From assembly GCF_000014145.1 (NCBI RefSeq), contig NC_008255.1, forward strand, positions 3,116,001-3,180,000: 64,000 bases of DNA, read 5' to 3'. The notes below the pieces were generated by a model, which saw nothing but the letters and a program-made list of their open reading frames with translations, searched no databases and had not been told where the DNA came from. The position numbers were made by a program, and so were the translations under genes. Positions 63,308-64,000 of the stretch are shown one piece after another. How positions within the stretch are numbered: position 1 is the stretch's first letter; each line of letters begins with the position of its first letter. Source of the DNA: Cytophaga hutchinsonii ATCC 33406. Lineage in GTDB: Bacteria > Bacteroidota > Bacteroidia > Cytophagales > Cytophagaceae.

Positions 63308-64000
63308 ATGGAAAAGAACATGAAATCAACATTATTTACTTTAATTACATTTTGTTCAATAAACATTTGTGCCATCAGCCAAACGAATAAAGTAAACCCT
63401 GATCATACAAATTACTACAAGCCTGTAAGTGTCGACCTGAAGCCTGTTAAAGTAGATTTTTCAGATGCGGTCTCTAAAATAGAGTATGCAAAGTTTAAAC
63501 TGAAACTAACCAATACCGGTACCGATTACATTCTTTATAAACCCCAGGAAAGCGCATTTACAATTGAGGGTGCAAACTACCTGCCTCAGGATAAAAAAGC
63601 GGTTCTGGTAGAGCCTTTGGATAATACAAGCCGTACCATTGATGCAAAAGGAAATGGCAGCAATATGCACGCTGCTGACTTTACGTTCAATATTGACGGG
63701 TTGTATAAAGTAATTCCTACGTCAACGGTAAATGCCCCGAATTTCCTGCTGCCGCCATCTGTCAATCAATTTTCTGCCGGGGACTTTACCGTAGAAATGG
63801 TTAACATCAGCAAAAAAACGCAGGAAACAGCTGTTAAATTTAAAGTAACGTATACAGGTGAAGGCATGGGTATTGTTGATCCTAAGAAATTAAGCACCAA
63901 AATTGAATCCGGACAACTGTTTGCAAATGAAAAACGCGACAAAACTTCTGTGCTTGGAAAAGGCGAATCAGAAACATTTATTGCTCTGTTTCATATCGAA
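63308..64000 (+). CDS. Secreted protein of unknown function (runs off the right edge)
   Basis: The first 231 codons are in the window. Two starts are possible (63308 or the ATG at 63320). Both give a signal peptide, the hydrophobic core being LFTLITFCSINICAIS. The mature part is beta-rich with short repeated strand patterns (FKLKLTNTGTDYILY, VKFKVTYTGEGMG), so an Ig-like or jelly-roll fold is likely. No family was recognised. It is preceded by 111 bases without clear promoter elements. Confidence 0.7.
   Translation, partial: MEKNMKSTLFTLITFCSINICAISQTNKVNPDHTNYYKPVSVDLKPVKVDFSDAVSKIEYAKFKLKLTNTGTDYILYKPQESAFTIEGANYLPQDKKAVLVEPLDNTSRTIDAKGNGSNMHAADFTFNIDGLYKVIPTSTVNAPNFLLPPSVNQFSAGDFTVEMVNISKKTQETAVKFKVTYTGEGMGIVDPKKLSTKIESGQLFANEKRDKTSVLGKGESETFIALFHIE

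Overview
The window is ordinary high-coding-density chromosome from a member of the Bacteroidota, most likely a Cytophaga close to C. hutchinsonii (recognised from memory, not by a search). The evidence is: several large secreted proteins with type IX secretion (T9SS) C-terminal sorting domains of both type A and type B (the CHU_C class); promoters of the Bacteroidota form TTG-N19-TAnnTTTG; an almost complete lack of Shine-Dalgarno sequences; and a dcw cluster in the Bacteroidota order. No rRNA, tRNA, CRISPR array, intact insertion sequence or prophage was seen.

Layout. 1-2460: an edge-truncated sensor kinase with its OmpR-type regulator, a flavin reductase and a small secreted protein. 2483-18564 (minus strand): one long division and cell wall operon, mraZ-rsmH-ftsL-ftsI-murE-(two four-helix-bundle genes)-mraY-murD-ftsW-murG-murC-ftsQ-ftsA-ftsZ, with overlapping or nearly touching genes. 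It starts from a consensus promoter whose -33 element is overlapped by a triple MraZ-box operator. 19139-23345: HU, a small secreted protein, a GDPD-like lipoprotein, a DUF4291 protein and ffh. 23627-25321: a LamG-containing T9SS cargo protein. 25605-36584 (minus strand): a complete pseudaminic acid pathway (pseB, C, H, G, I, F) with a candidate nonulosonate transferase, an acyltransferase, two methyltransferases, a 2OG-Fe(II) oxygenase-like protein and an unrecognised 530-residue protein. A divergent flippase follows at 36696. 38426-46422: YfhO-like membrane protein, GT2, pfkA, miaA, UDP-GlcNAc 2-epimerase and a second flippase. 46370-54388: T9SS type B and NHL-propeller proteins lying in a decayed tandem duplication. 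54389-57416: glycosyltransferase, FemAB-like and polysaccharide deacetylase-like genes. 57538-64000: a six-part hybrid histidine kinase with a CheY-like partner, a metallo-beta-lactamase-fold hydrolase, rlmH and an edge-truncated secreted protein.

Most notable. (1) The mraZ promoter and operator can be read at base resolution and imply autorepression of the whole dcw operon. (2) The region 46370-54011 records a tandem duplication of about 5.5 kb. The breakpoint is still visible at 51863-51865, where a glycosyltransferase tail is fused to a flippase tail. The second NHL gene was later deleted down to its last 11 codons, and the two surviving CHU_C paralogues are mosaics: nearly identical C-terminal parts with divergent N-terminal parts. 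(3) Nine 11-bp CATACT-N5 repeats lie beside that scar. (4) Two paralogous four-helix-bundle genes sit inside the dcw operon. (5) The pseudaminic acid cluster carries an unrecognised 530-residue protein and a GNGPSLK-type candidate transferase.
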